Shown in pieces: positions 22,412 through 32,651 of a stretch of DNA of 64,000 nt (position 1 is the stretch's first letter; each line of letters begins with the position of its first letter). The notes beneath the pieces were generated by a model that made no database searches, was not told the origin of the DNA, and saw only the letters and a program-made list of their open reading frames with translations. Where the stretch lies: the NCBI RefSeq assembly GCF_026262505.1, contig NC_067207.1, positions 23,900,082 to 23,964,081 on the forward strand, given 5' to 3'. The position numbers and the translations under genes were made by a program. This stretch comes from Trichomonas vaginalis G3 (taxonomy: Eukaryota > Parabasalia > Trichomonadida > Trichomonadidae).

Positions 22412-22825
22412 TCTTTCTATGATTCTAACCCTAATTACATTTTTCGTAAAAACCTATATTTAAGATTTGCAATTAACACCCTTTTGTCTCTTCCAATAAT
22501 GCACAAAACCAAGATTTGACATCAGATTTAAAATCTCCATCAAGTCTGCTTTCCAAATCCGCTGTCAAAACTTGAATATCTCAATTAATTAATGATATTC
22601 AGATATTGCGAATAATCTTTAGGTAAAGAAGAAAATTTAGGTTGTAAAATCATATAAAAATGTAGTTAGAGAGCAAAAATTATGTTTGAGTGGATCTCCA
22701 TGTCGTAGTGGATCTAGATGTTTGAGTGGCTTTAGATGTATGAGTGGTTTTCAATGTCAGTGTGGATCAAGATGTCTGGGAATAAAAGTAAATCGTAGGT
22801 TAATATAAGTTTGATATTAATGTAA

Positions 22826-23236
22826 GTATGACTTAAAATGTAAGTCTCGGACGAAAGTAAGTATGACTTGAAATGTAAGTCTCGGACGAAAGTAAGTATG
22901 ACTTGAAATGTAAGTCTCGGACGAAAGTAAGTCTGACTTGAAATGTAAGTCTCGGACGAAAGTAAGTATGACTTGAAATGTAAGTCTCGGACGAAAGTAA
23001 GTATGACTTGAAATGTAAGTCTCGGACGAAAGTAAGTATGACTTGAAATGTAAGTCTCGGACGAAAGTAAGTATGACTTGAAATGTAAGTCTCGGACGAA
23101 AGTAAGTATGACTTGAAATGTAAGTCTTGGAAGAAAGTAAGTCTGACTTGAAATGTAAGTCTCGGACGAAAGTAAGTCTGACTTGAAATGTAAGTCTCGG
23201 ACGAAAGTAAGTCTGACTTGAAATGGAAGTCTGATT
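22826..23236. repeat. 35-bp tandem array, right arm (11 units)
   Basis: Eleven units of the same 35-bp repeat as in the left arm, here on the opposite strand. The third unit from the outer end carries the TTGGAAGAAAG variant that is the exact counterpart of the variant third unit in the left arm. Most inner units carry the GTATGAC variant that occurs only once in the left arm. Confidence 0.9.
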
Positions 23237-23638
23237 CTAAATGTAAGTTCTAGACTAAAGTAAGTCTGATTCTAAATATAAGTCTGATATTAAGATAAGT
23301 TTGTAACTAAAATTAAGTCTTATTCCAAAAGCAAATTTAATTGTATAATAAGTCTGGATCTAGAGTAAGCCTTAGTCTACAGCTATTCTGTGTCAAAAAT
23401 AAGTCACGAACCATAGTAAGTTTCGGACTAGAGTATGTCTGTAATTCGAATCATTCATATTCTTCAATTATCCCGCCAAAAAAATTATCGTCTTTTTATC
23501 ATACCATAGTTTTTATCAATCTCGTTCTACTAAAAAACCTTTATATTGGTGATTTCTTTGTTAAACCCGTATTTTTTCATGTGAATCTTATTGTATAAAC
23601 TCTAAAAGTTCAATTTCCGGTCGAAAAAAACTTGAAAA

Positions 23639-24893
23639 TGTAATAAACAGAAATTCATCAAAAGTGACAGCTCTCAATTTTTTGACATTTGTAAATTCTA
23701 AATTGAATGAGAAAAATGAAATAATACTAAGCATAATACAATATTCTAGATTTAATTATAATTAGGAAAAAGTTAGTTTTGAGAGTACTTTTCATAGGCA
23801 TATAGAATGAAATCTTCTGAAAAATAATATCACATAAACTCATATTATTTTCTAATATATAACTATTTTATATAAAAATCAAATTCAATGATCTTAAAAG
23901 CGAAGGATAAACCTCAAAATTTACGAATATAATGAGTGGGAATATAATGCTTATCTATCATAAAACCATATGAAATATTAATTTTTGCTTTACGCCTAAT
24001 TTTTGACGACAATTAGCAAAAAATGTTAAATGTTAACATTCAGTCCATTTGAATATGAAAAATAAAATTGACTTTGATTAAATGTTTTTATTTATCATGC
24101 AATTCTTCTTGCGACCAAAGATTTGAATAAAAGTTCAAAAAATAAGATAGCTTAAAAAATAATATACGGTAGTGTTTACTAATAGATGAATAGTATATAA
24201 ATTCTATTAAAATGGATTTGATCCAAAAAAATATATAAAATTTGATCATAAATAAAATCGTTTTAAATTACTTCTTCATTTAAATTATAACAATTATTTT
24301 TGGTTTTATATTTTTTGGATCAAATCCATTTTAATAGAATTTATATACTATTCATCTATTAGTAAACACTACCGTATATTATTTTTTAAGCTATCTTATT
24401 TTTTGAACTTTTATTCAAATCTTTGGTCGCAAGAAGAATTGCATGATAAATAAAAACATTTAATCAAAGTCAATTTTATTTTTCATATTCAAATGGACTG
24501 AATGTTAACATTTAACATTTTTTGCTAATTGTCGTCAAAAATTAGGCGTAAAGCAAAAATTAATATTTCATATGGTTTTATGATAGATAAGCATTATATT
24601 CCCACTCATTATATTCGTAAATTTTGAGGTTTATCCTTCGCTTTTAAGATCATTGAATTTGATTTTTATATAAAATAGTTATATATTAGAAAATAATATG
24701 AGTTTATGTGATATTATTTTTCAGAAGATTTTGTGTTCTTCTTCAAAATTTTATTTTTTTTATTAAAAAGAATCTTTACAAAATATACATTTACTTTAAT
24801 TAATATTTAAAAACGTGCTCTATCAAAAGTTCCAAAAATTCAATATTTTAGCTTTTCTGATGTGTCACTTTTGATGAATTTCTGTTTACAACA
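23639..24893. mobile_element. Foldback element with a long palindrome and AAAA target duplication
   Basis: A 1255-bp element whose ends share an inverted repeat of about 31 bp (TGTAATAAACAG... versus TGTTGTAAACAG..., continuing AAATTCATCAAAAGTGACA). Inside, two arms of about 418 bp (23813-24231 and 24311-24728) are nearly perfect inverted repeats around an 80-bp loop. AAAA occurs on both sides (23635-23638, 24894-24897), and the left MULE arm shows the uninterrupted sequence with a single AAAA. No coding capacity. A half copy lies at 55602-56266. Confidence 0.85.
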
Positions 24894-25229
24894 AAAACAA
24901 TTTGTATTCGACGAGTTAAACAGCTCTATTTATTCTAAATTTTCCAAAAAAATTAGATTTCGTTTTTTCGCTTCAAAAAATGTTGTTTTAAGTTTTAAAA
25001 TTTGTAATTCAAAAATTTTTTGGAAAGATTTACGATTTTTTAATACTGCGAATGAGTTTTATTTTACATACTCTATTGATAAATCATATTTTTATCGAGA
25101 TATAACTTTTTTTAAAAAAAATTATATGCAAAGAGTGTTATAGAATTCTAGAAGGTATAGTGCATAATTTGAAGTATACTATCAAATAAAGAAATTTTAC
25201 AGTTTTTTAGTTTTATTTAGATGTACGTT

Positions 25230-26170
25230 ATTTTAGATGGCTTCGTCGAAAACAAAGCATGTCTGTTAAGTTTATTCTTAACATGGTAAATAAAATGGCA
25301 ACGAAGCCCAGTGTACTGCGTCTTATGCCGTAGTTTTTGTTATCTTCATACTCAAATACAACAAATACAAATAGATTTATTACGAAAAAACGTATAAAAC
25401 AAATGATATATTTATTTCTAGACAAGTTGACGAACATGTAGCGCAACTGTATCGCTTTAGAGAACAGTTCTTCCAACACCTACTCATTCAGTGAAAGATT
25501 TAAGAAGAACTCTTACTCGACCTTAACTACCTACGCTTTGCTTGAACAATTCCCAACGAGGTTACTATAAGGTTGCAAGTCTTGTCAAAATGTAGTATGC
25601 AATACGTTGGGGAAAAATAGATATATACGAACAAACTACTACAGTCTAGCAACTAGTCTTTAAGTGTAATGTATTTTTGCTACAAGAGCTCATAACGAAG
25701 TCAAATTTTGCAATTTGATGTCAAAACTAGCTAGTTGTTGAATCAATAGCGTTGTGACTTTGTATACATCACGATCTTGTGGTATCAGAGCTGTACTGCT
25801 GCAGACTAATTCAACTAAACATGAGCAAGATTGGGATTTCTATTCTCTGGGGTGCGAGGCTCGTCCAAAGTTCAAGCAGCTACAGTGTTTTGGATCACCT
25901 AAAGAATTTTGGGAATTCAGTTATCCGTTACTACTCTTAAATTAAAGTAGAGCACTACAGCGAATCAATCGTAATGCCTAGTCGCTCCAGTAACAAGCTG
26001 ATCTGCTATATTAACTTTAAAGCCAAATCGATTCACATTGTTGCTGGTAAGTCTGATTGCTTCAGATAGAGAGCATGAATTGCTTCTTTATCATCTAATC
26101 CCCATCCCCCTTGTTCCCGATTGGATGACATGGACAATTCATCTTTCTCTAACGAAACAAAATGACACTT
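25230..26170 (+). pseudogene. Decayed Ty3/gypsy-like pol (reverse transcriptase to integrase linker)
   Basis: Short coding-like pieces in shifting frames follow the order of a Ty3/gypsy polyprotein. Near 25415-25480 one frame reads DIFIS, then DEHVAQLYRFREQFF, like the reverse transcriptase DDxxxxS...EHxxxL segment. Near 25570 KVASLVKM resembles the connection 'K..aI..mp'. At 25760-25860 LYTSRSCGIRAVLLQ resembles the RNase H start 'TDAS..GIGAVL.Q', followed by FYSLG. Near 26015-26060 INFKAKSIHIVAGKSD resembles the 'HI.GK.N' end of RNase H. Many stops and shifts make it a dead relic, and the catalytic Asp of the RNase H motif is lost. No long terminal repeats were found. Each likeness is short; the order is the main support. 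Confidence 0.55.
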
Positions 26171-26947
26171 TTTTGGCGGATTATTGACTCAGAAAAATTT
26201 GAGAGTTAACGAATAATTTTGGCGCCAAAAATAATTTCTCTTAATTTATTAAATTTAATATACGCACATCCATAAGTTATGCTATTTTTTCTATTTATTT
26301 TGTTCTAAAATTCTAAATATTTTTTTTTCATAACATAAAATATGATGTCTAGTCTCATTTACATAACAACATGCCTTAGAATAGGGTTTTTATTCTTTTT
26401 GTCACTTTAAATTAAGAATAAAAAGATAATTTAAATTGAATATTTGCGATTATTCTCACTAATGCTGCTTCCTCTTTTATTAGGTAGACAACAAAAAGTT
26501 AGCCTTGGACTCCCATATCAGATTTTTGATTGGTTGCGTATATAATGAGCTGGGATTGATAGACGAAAACCCAGTGAGAAAATTTTTGACGCCATAAAAA
26601 TGAGGTAATGAACAATGTTAAGATTTGAGTTTGAATCAAATGAGAGTTATTAGAAATGAATACGAATCTTCACCACTAGTTAAATCGAAGTGATATCTAA
26701 CAAATTATCAAGAAATTATTGCAGTGAATACAAGTAAACTTTTTTTGTTTTCAAAATCGAAACAATACAATTTCGATTTGCGTATTGAAGTCTTTTAGCT
26801 GATACGTGTTCCATTTGATGCACATGGCATGCTTGTGATCATGTAAGATATATTAAATCATTATGTTACAAAGATTTGTATGAAAATAAAAATCTTATGG
26901 ATTTTCTATAAATTTTCTTTTTGTTTTCCATAAAGAATGAATTAAAA
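26171..26947. other. Repeat-rich non-coding stretch
   Basis: AT-rich with GGCGCC-containing strings near 26220 and a roughly 40-codon coding-like piece near 26486-26595 that I cannot assign. No element boundaries could be fixed. Confidence 0.35.
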
Positions 26948-26955
26948 ACATAGAG

Positions 26956-29061
26956 TAAGGATGTCGGAACTGCCAAAAGCGCAAATTTTGTTCATCACGA
27001 ATTGCCAAGCTTGGCAATTCTTGGATGAGCGAAGTTTTGAAAAAAAAATAGTAAATTTTGCATTATTTAAGTCTGAAAGAAGCAAGAGAATGCTATATTT
27101 TAGTTTCTATATATTTTTGAAATAAAATGGTAGCATTATTGATGATTTTTAGAAATTTGATATTTGAAATTGAATCATTTGATATTTTTGCCGAAGGATT
27201 TATGTTTTTTGTGATGTTGTGTATTAGGTTATAGCGAAACTAGAGATACTCAATGTAAACTCTTTTTAAAATAACATACAATTGCCAAGGCAATTTTGGT
27301 TTTGGCAATTGTACGTTATTTTTTTTTCGCAGTGATTTGAGTGAATTGCCAAACCTTAAACTTTTTTGGCAATTGTACGTTATTGAGAATTGCCCAATTG
27401 CCATAAGCTTCAAGAAAGCTGAAACAATGACACTGAAACATATTTAACTACACGTAAAATCAAATCAGACTCATTTATTAAAAATGCAATATATTTTTAC
27501 TTATTGTTTCGTTTAATCAACATGAATTTAAGACTAAATTCTTTCTTACATCTGAGATGGCCTTCTTACATGAATTATTATGTAAATTTTTGATTATTAT
27601 GTAATAATATTAATCATTTGAACTGTTTTGCGGAGTTCTTTTGTGAATATGATACATTTGTTGAACTAATATTCAATTCTCAATAAGATAATGCATTTCT
27701 GTTATTATATTTCGAATAATTTTTTAAAATATTTTTTTTAACTGCTCACAAAATATAGCAGAGGACTCTCATCAAAATGAACAGAGTGTGATTTATTTTT
27801 CACATAGAAATTAAAATACAATATAATTAAAAATAAAATGAAGAAAAAGGAGAAAAAAATAGGTCCTAAAACCAAATACTAATAACTATGATATATGTAT
27901 CTTATTGGGCGAAATTGGCGCCCTTCGGACGCCAATTTCGCCGGAAATTTTTTAAGAATTGCCAAAATGACCTCAGAATAAGGGTTTCGTTTTGCTAAAA
28001 TTGTCACTTTTATAGCATATTTGTTTTTGGATGTTTTGCGAAACCAAAAAAAAAAAACTATGATATACAATGTGTGTGTAAAGAAAATACTTTATTTACT
28101 AGTTAAAAAATCATTTGGTATTGATCAAGTTATTTTTTCTGGATAAGATATTATATGGATAATTGGATAGAAAATACAATTATATAATCTTGTACCTGGT
28201 TTAATTAAGCTAATTGTCATCAGAAACTTGTAATTTTTATGAATTTCAGATTTTCTTTTCATTACTGCTTTTCTTAATAGGTCAAGTTCTTATTTACGTT
28301 ATAAAGTATGATATTTACAAATATCAAGTTATCGTGTTTTTTGAGAAATTATGAGAAACAAACAAAAATGAAAAAGATAGGAATAGCAATGAATAGTGAT
28401 GTGGGTATAGAAAATGTAAGAGATATGAATGCAAAGCAATCAGTATTTAGGACATTGACCATAGATTTCGAAAAAAAATGCTGCATATTGAGCGAAAACT
28501 ATGATTATATTATAAGGCTGTCATTTAAAGCATAATGAAACTATTCCCTTTTCATTTTAATCAAATAAGATAGTAAAGATTTTTGAATTAGCTAGAAACT
28601 GATGAGATGTTTTCACAAATCAGATTTTTAATCTCTATAATGCATAATTCACTCAATATCTCAATTTTGATATTGCGAGATATTTTTGCTATCGGTTTCG
28701 CAATTTTGACACAATAGCAAGAGGGTTCTATAAGCATTATTATCAACGTAGAATCTGAATATCATATCAGAAAATGTCGCAAATCTGACATTTACCCGAC
28801 CAAATAGCAAAAATAATTGAATACTTTTCGCAAAAACTTTAAAAATCGATAAAAATATGAAATATAGATATTAAAGAGACTTTTTATATAATATTCATAA
28901 AGATTTTCCAAAAATATGATACCGCAAAATTAAAAAAGTGACGTCTTGAGTGGAGTCAAAGGTCGAAATTGCTAGCTAAATGTTTTTTTAGCGAAATTGC
29001 ATATTGTACGTTTTTTTCGCAAAACGAAACCCTTACTCAGAATTGCCAAGTCTGCATCCTT
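26956..29061. mobile_element. Outer hAT-like MITE containing a second MITE
   Basis: Begins TAAGGATG and ends CATCCTT. It is flanked by the 8-bp duplication ACATAGAG (26948-26955 and 29062-29069). Without the inner element it is about 1.05 kb. Internal features are a perfect 22-bp palindrome centred on AAGCTT (26999-27020) and repeated TTGGCAATTGTACGTTAT strings near 27310 and 27370. No transposase. It sits about 70 bp before the start codon of the coiled-coil gene. Confidence 0.75.
27979..29034. mobile_element. hAT-like MITE, copy 2 (nested)
   Basis: Near-identical to the copy at 15399-16450 and in the same orientation, with the same TAAGGGTTTCG terminus. It is flanked by CTCAGAA on both sides. 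It was inserted into the older element at 26956-29061. Confidence 0.8.
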
Positions 29062-29140
29062 ACATAGAGGAACCTCATTATTCATTCCAATTGAATTTTT
29101 TAAAAGTGTACGTTTAGAGATCTCAATTTTGCAATATACC

Positions 29141-31090
29141 ATGGATAGTGAGAATGATTCCGTTAATGAGTATGTTGCAGTGAAAAAAAGTTTAGATAAT
29201 GTTCCAGATGATGTATCAGCTCGAATATCTGAAATAAATTTTAAAGAAGCAACTTTACGACAATTTGCTGAAAAATGCAGAATACAAGTTGAAGAAATCA
29301 AACAAAGAACAGGAACTTTAAACATTTACGCTACTAATCTTATTAATATTGATAAACAATTAAAGCAAGATCGCGAGGATTTCAAAACAGATTATAACGA
29401 ACAGATTAAAGAGCTCGAGGAATACGAAAAAGATTTAAATGAAGAATATAGCCTGATTTTAGAACGATATCAAGCTAATTCCGAAAGTATTGAAGCAAAT
29501 AAACACGTATTTGATCAAGCTACTAAACAACTCGATGAAAATACCAGCGAATTAGATAAATTCTCAACTGTAATGGATGATATTAATAAGAGTTTGAGTA
29601 ATACTGATATAAATACTAATAATCAGGAAGATCTCGATAAATATTCAAAACAGCTGAATGAATCAAAGAAATCAATAGAACCTATTACCACCAGAATCCA
29701 GAATCAAAACAAAAGCATTACAAATATCAATAATAACTTGATTTCACTTAAAAGTCAAGTAGAATCAACAACTCAAACATTAAATCAATTAAATCAGAGG
29801 ATACAGCTTGATAATATAGAGTATAATAAGTTCAAAACTCAGGCCACCTCAAAAATACAGAAATACAAGAATGGAGCAGATACAATTGAGAAACTTCAAT
29901 TCGATCTCCAACGGAAATTCAAACATAAGCAAAATAAGATAGCTTCAATTGAAGAAAGAATAAAAGGAATAGATGTGAAATTTTCAACTGTAAACTCCCA
30001 ATTAGAAGAAAGAAGGAAAGTAGATGATATTCAGAATAGTGAATACAACAAGGTTCTTCAAGAGAAAAAGAAGTACACAGATGCCATTCAAGCAAGAATT
30101 GATTTCTATAAAAACATTGAAACATCAAACAAAAGAGCAAAAGACCGGACAAATGAAGTTCAAACAGAATTGATGACTACACGTGAACTTAAAAAACAGA
30201 CAGATATCGAACAATTTGAAACAGAAACAATAATTGAAAAATCACAAGATGAAGAAATAGATATTAAGAACGACTTAAATAAAATAGACCAAGAAATTCT
30301 AGTTGTTGATAAAGAAACTGAAAAAAGCTTATCTGTTTTTAATTCAACACAAATTGAATTTGAAAACATGGAAAATGATGATAAAGAATATGAAAATAAG
30401 CAACAAGAAATGAGTACAGAGTATAAAAAGCTAAAAACGCAAATCAACGAGGCACATCAAGATGAAAAGAATATTATTTCGTCATATAAGAATGTGAAAT
30501 CTCTTAAGCATTTCGAAAATGATAAAGATGTTCAAGAAGTAGCTAGAAGTCAGAATATCTTTATTGATGGCTATAAATCAAAATTAAATTTTGTCCAAGA
30601 CTCGAACAAAACTCTTCAAGCTCAAATTAAGACAGAAGAAATACGAAACTCGTTCATAAATTCGGAATATCGCCGTACTACAGTTCTATCATCAACATTT
30701 TCATCCGAAATCGTTTCAAGTCCAATGAAAAGCAGATCCAAATCCATGGCTTCATTACAAACAGAAGTCACTAGACTTGAATCTAAACTTGCAGCAACAC
30801 AATCCAAAGTTGCTTTTAAGAGTTCTTTATTACAGGACAAAACTAAAGAATACTCAGAAATTGCTGACAAAACTCAAATCAACGCAAATGATCTTAAAAG
30901 AGCAGATCTAATTCAGAAGTTCACCGATTATTTAAGCAATTTTGAAAGCGATATCAATAAGTTAGTTAATGATTTAAACAGATCTCAAAAAACATTAGAT
31001 AATGTTAATAAAATCAATATTTGGAATGATTTTATTTCTCAGATGCTTGATAAAGCAGAAGATTATGACTTAGTAGCGCAAATTTGTTAA
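29141..31090 (+). CDS. Long coiled-coil protein
   Basis: A 649-residue protein from the ATG at 29141. The frame is open upstream, but that part lies in transposon DNA (the end of the nested MITEs), so the earlier start is rejected. Nearly the whole length is charged, Glu/Lys/Gln/Asn-rich and heptad-like, with no Gly/Pro breaks over hundreds of residues. A short serine-rich break (SSPMKSRSKSMAS) occurs near residue 530. There is no signal peptide or membrane segment. Such proteins in trichomonads often act in the cytoskeleton or at membranes, but the sequence gives no specific role. The transposon pair ends 72 bp upstream and may have replaced or displaced the promoter. Confidence 0.85.
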   Translation: MDSENDSVNEYVAVKKSLDNVPDDVSARISEINFKEATLRQFAEKCRIQVEEIKQRTGTLNIYATNLINIDKQLKQDREDFKTDYNEQIKELEEYEKDLNEEYSLILERYQANSESIEANKHVFDQATKQLDENTSELDKFSTVMDDINKSLSNTDINTNNQEDLDKYSKQLNESKKSIEPITTRIQNQNKSITNINNNLISLKSQVESTTQTLNQLNQRIQLDNIEYNKFKTQATSKIQKYKNGADTIEKLQFDLQRKFKHKQNKIASIEERIKGIDVKFSTVNSQLEERRKVDDIQNSEYNKVLQEKKKYTDAIQARIDFYKNIETSNKRAKDRTNEVQTELMTTRELKKQTDIEQFETETIIEKSQDEEIDIKNDLNKIDQEILVVDKETEKSLSVFNSTQIEFENMENDDKEYENKQQEMSTEYKKLKTQINEAHQDEKNIISSYKNVKSLKHFENDKDVQEVARSQNIFIDGYKSKLNFVQDSNKTLQAQIKTEEIRNSFINSEYRRTTVLSSTFSSEIVSSPMKSRSKSMASLQTEVTRLESKLAATQSKVAFKSSLLQDKTKEYSEIADKTQINANDLKRADLIQKFTDYLSNFESDINKLVNDLNRSQKTLDNVNKINIWNDFISQMLDKAEDYDLVAQIC

Positions 31091-31473
31091 TATTGTTTGT
31101 AAAATAAACGTTTATTTGTTATGATTTCATCTGATAACATATTAAATCATATAAGAGAATATGAATGATTTGAGAGACATGAAAATAACTCATGGATTCG
31201 CAAAAATAAATTATCGAAATTGAGTGGTTGTGGAATTGGACTACAAATATCATATGAGCTTTTGTTACATGAAAGTAATTTATTATTTTCAAGTTGATTT
31301 CAAAGATTTTGAAATTGAAATTTTTCTTTTTCCGTTGCAATATAATGATTTCAGTTTATAAAATAAAATTACATATTGCATGCATACCATCCCCACCATC
31401 TAACCAAGTATAAATGGTTGAACCCATATTTTGAGAGAAACCGGTTTTTGTTAGGGATTAAAAACTTTTCTCA
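31091..31473. other. Intergenic spacer
   Basis: About 380 bp. Nothing beyond AT-rich sequence is seen. Confidence 0.5.
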
Positions 31474-32651
31474 ATGAATTCCCGTGATCAAGAGCAGGAA
31501 GAGAAGCGCGAGCAGGTTCATCAGAGATGTCAGCTCCCTCTTGTCAAGGGTGACGTAATTCAAGATGAGAATGGTCGGAAAGTCAACATAATTTCCAAAA
31601 TTGCGACCGGGACTTTTGCCCGTGTTTACAAAGCTACGGATGAAGACAACTCCGGGAATCAAGGCGAATATTATGCGGTGAAAATACCAGCATTAATTCA
31701 GCACGCTCAAACAATAATTTTTGAAGCAAATGTATTAGAATACGTATGTATCTTTTGTACCAGCACATATTATTTTTTGTGCTGGTACTTTTTTTAGCAA
31801 AATCTAACACACAGTTAAAGACAAATTGCAAAATTTTATACGAACACAACTTATCATACTACAGAAACACAATCATTACGAAGGAATTCCCATGTATTTG
31901 CATGGATCTCCTTGGTCCATCAGTATATCAACTACTTTTAGACAAGAAATTGGAGGGAATGCCACTAAAAACTATACAAAACATTATGAAATCGGTTTTG
32001 ATTACGCTTGATGACATAAGCTCCATTGGCGTTATCCACATGGATATCAGACCAGAAAACATTCTTCAGTCCGCAAATGATCCGAATAAGTTCATTGTCG
32101 TTGATTATCATTGCGCTGGCCTCGAGGGTCGCACCAATCCAGTCTACGTGCAGTCGAGATTCTACAGAGCACCGGAAGTTTTACTACGCCTTGAATATGG
32201 CTGTAAAATCGATATCTGGTCACTTGGAGTTGCTGCATTCGAGATGATGGTCGGTGTGCCACTGTTCCCTGGGAACACGGAGGTACAGATGCTTTACATA
32301 ATTAACAGCATGGTTGGGCCTTTTCCGCAACATATGATCGAGAAAAGCAGCAGAAGGCTTTCCTTCTTCCTTCATGACGGGACAATGAAATCCGCGGAAA
32401 GACTCGCTGAAGAAAACATGGAGAACATCGAGGATTGGAAGAATTGCCTTATTTATAAGACAATCGCCGAAAACATCTTAACTTACAGATACCCAGATCT
32501 GAATGAACTTCCACCTGAAGTAAGGGAGCAAAGATTGATGTTTATTGACCTTTTGATGAAATGCGTAACAATTGACCCCGAAAAGAGAATTTCGGCTGCA
32601 GAGGCCCTCCGCCATCCTTTTATTACTTCAAATCTTGATAACTCTGATTGA
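31474..32651 (+). CDS. DYRK-like CMGC protein kinase, one intron
   Basis: Two exons, 31474-31743 and 31815-32651, give a 368-residue kinase. Exon 1 has the Gly-rich loop (IATGTFARVY) and the VAIK-type lysine (YAVKIPA). Exon 2 continues in frame with the hinge (CICMDLLGPSVYQLL), the catalytic loop HMDIRPEN, the metal-binding motif DYHCAG, and the CMGC/DYRK activation segment (YVQSRFYRAPEVLL). IDIWSLGV and a C-lobe ending at residue 368 follow. HRD reads HMD, the usual Lys after it is Arg, and DFG reads DYH. The two catalytic Asp residues are kept, so activity is possible. DYRK kinases autophosphorylate the activation-loop Tyr and act on Ser/Thr. Without splicing the first frame would end at 31797, shortly after the hairpin. 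Confidence 0.88.
31744..31814 (+). other. 71-nt spliceosomal intron with an internal hairpin
   Basis: Starts GTATGT and ends TCTAACACACAG, the fused branch-point and 3' splice-site signature known for Trichomonas introns. Removing it joins the kinase N-lobe frame to the rest with no shift. Inside, GTACCAGCACA (from 31758) and TGTGCTGGTAC form a perfect 11-bp stem around a T-rich loop. Confidence 0.9.

Larger units (their letters stand above)
12183..25013. mobile_element. Large Mutator-like (MULE) element with kilobase inverted arms and nested insertions
   Basis: Two long inverted arms (left about 12183-15305, right about 22400-25013) enclose a MULE transposase pseudogene and a large minisatellite. 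The arms match in order: an outer segment with AAAACAAC at its end, a 70-150 bp AT segment, a roughly 450-bp unique part, a 35-bp tandem array, a unique part, and a 19-bp tandem array. Each arm carries a different younger insertion: a GGGG-ended element at 12245-14007 in the left, and a foldback element at 23639-24893 in the right. A hAT-like MITE is inserted at 15399. The outer limit is set by where arm similarity stops. I could not find a convincing 9-bp target duplication, so the element may extend a little further. Confidence 0.8.
22412..25013. repeat. Right inverted arm of the MULE element
   Basis: Reverse complement of the left arm. It is interrupted by a foldback element at 23639-24893. 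After that interruption the arm resumes at ACAATTTG and ends near TGTTGTTTTAA at 25013. Confidence 0.8.

Noticed and set aside
12170-25030. A 9-bp target duplication for the MULE
   Set aside because: No convincing match between the flanks could be found at the apparent outer limits, partly because a MITE occupies the left edge.
24862-25143. 93-codon frame at the end of the MULE
   Set aside because: It starts inside the foldback terminus, crosses two element boundaries and is AT-driven.
26486-26600. About 40-codon coding-like piece (LALDSHIRFLIGCVYNELGL)
   Set aside because: Too short, preceded by a stop and not assignable to a family.
28997-29140. Upstream extension of the coiled-coil protein
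   Set aside because: This part is MITE sequence; the first ATG outside transposon DNA is at 29141 and begins the coiled-coil composition.
31746-31814. Separate start of the kinase C-terminal frame inside 31746-31814
   Set aside because: This piece is the intron; splicing joins the two frames into one normal kinase.
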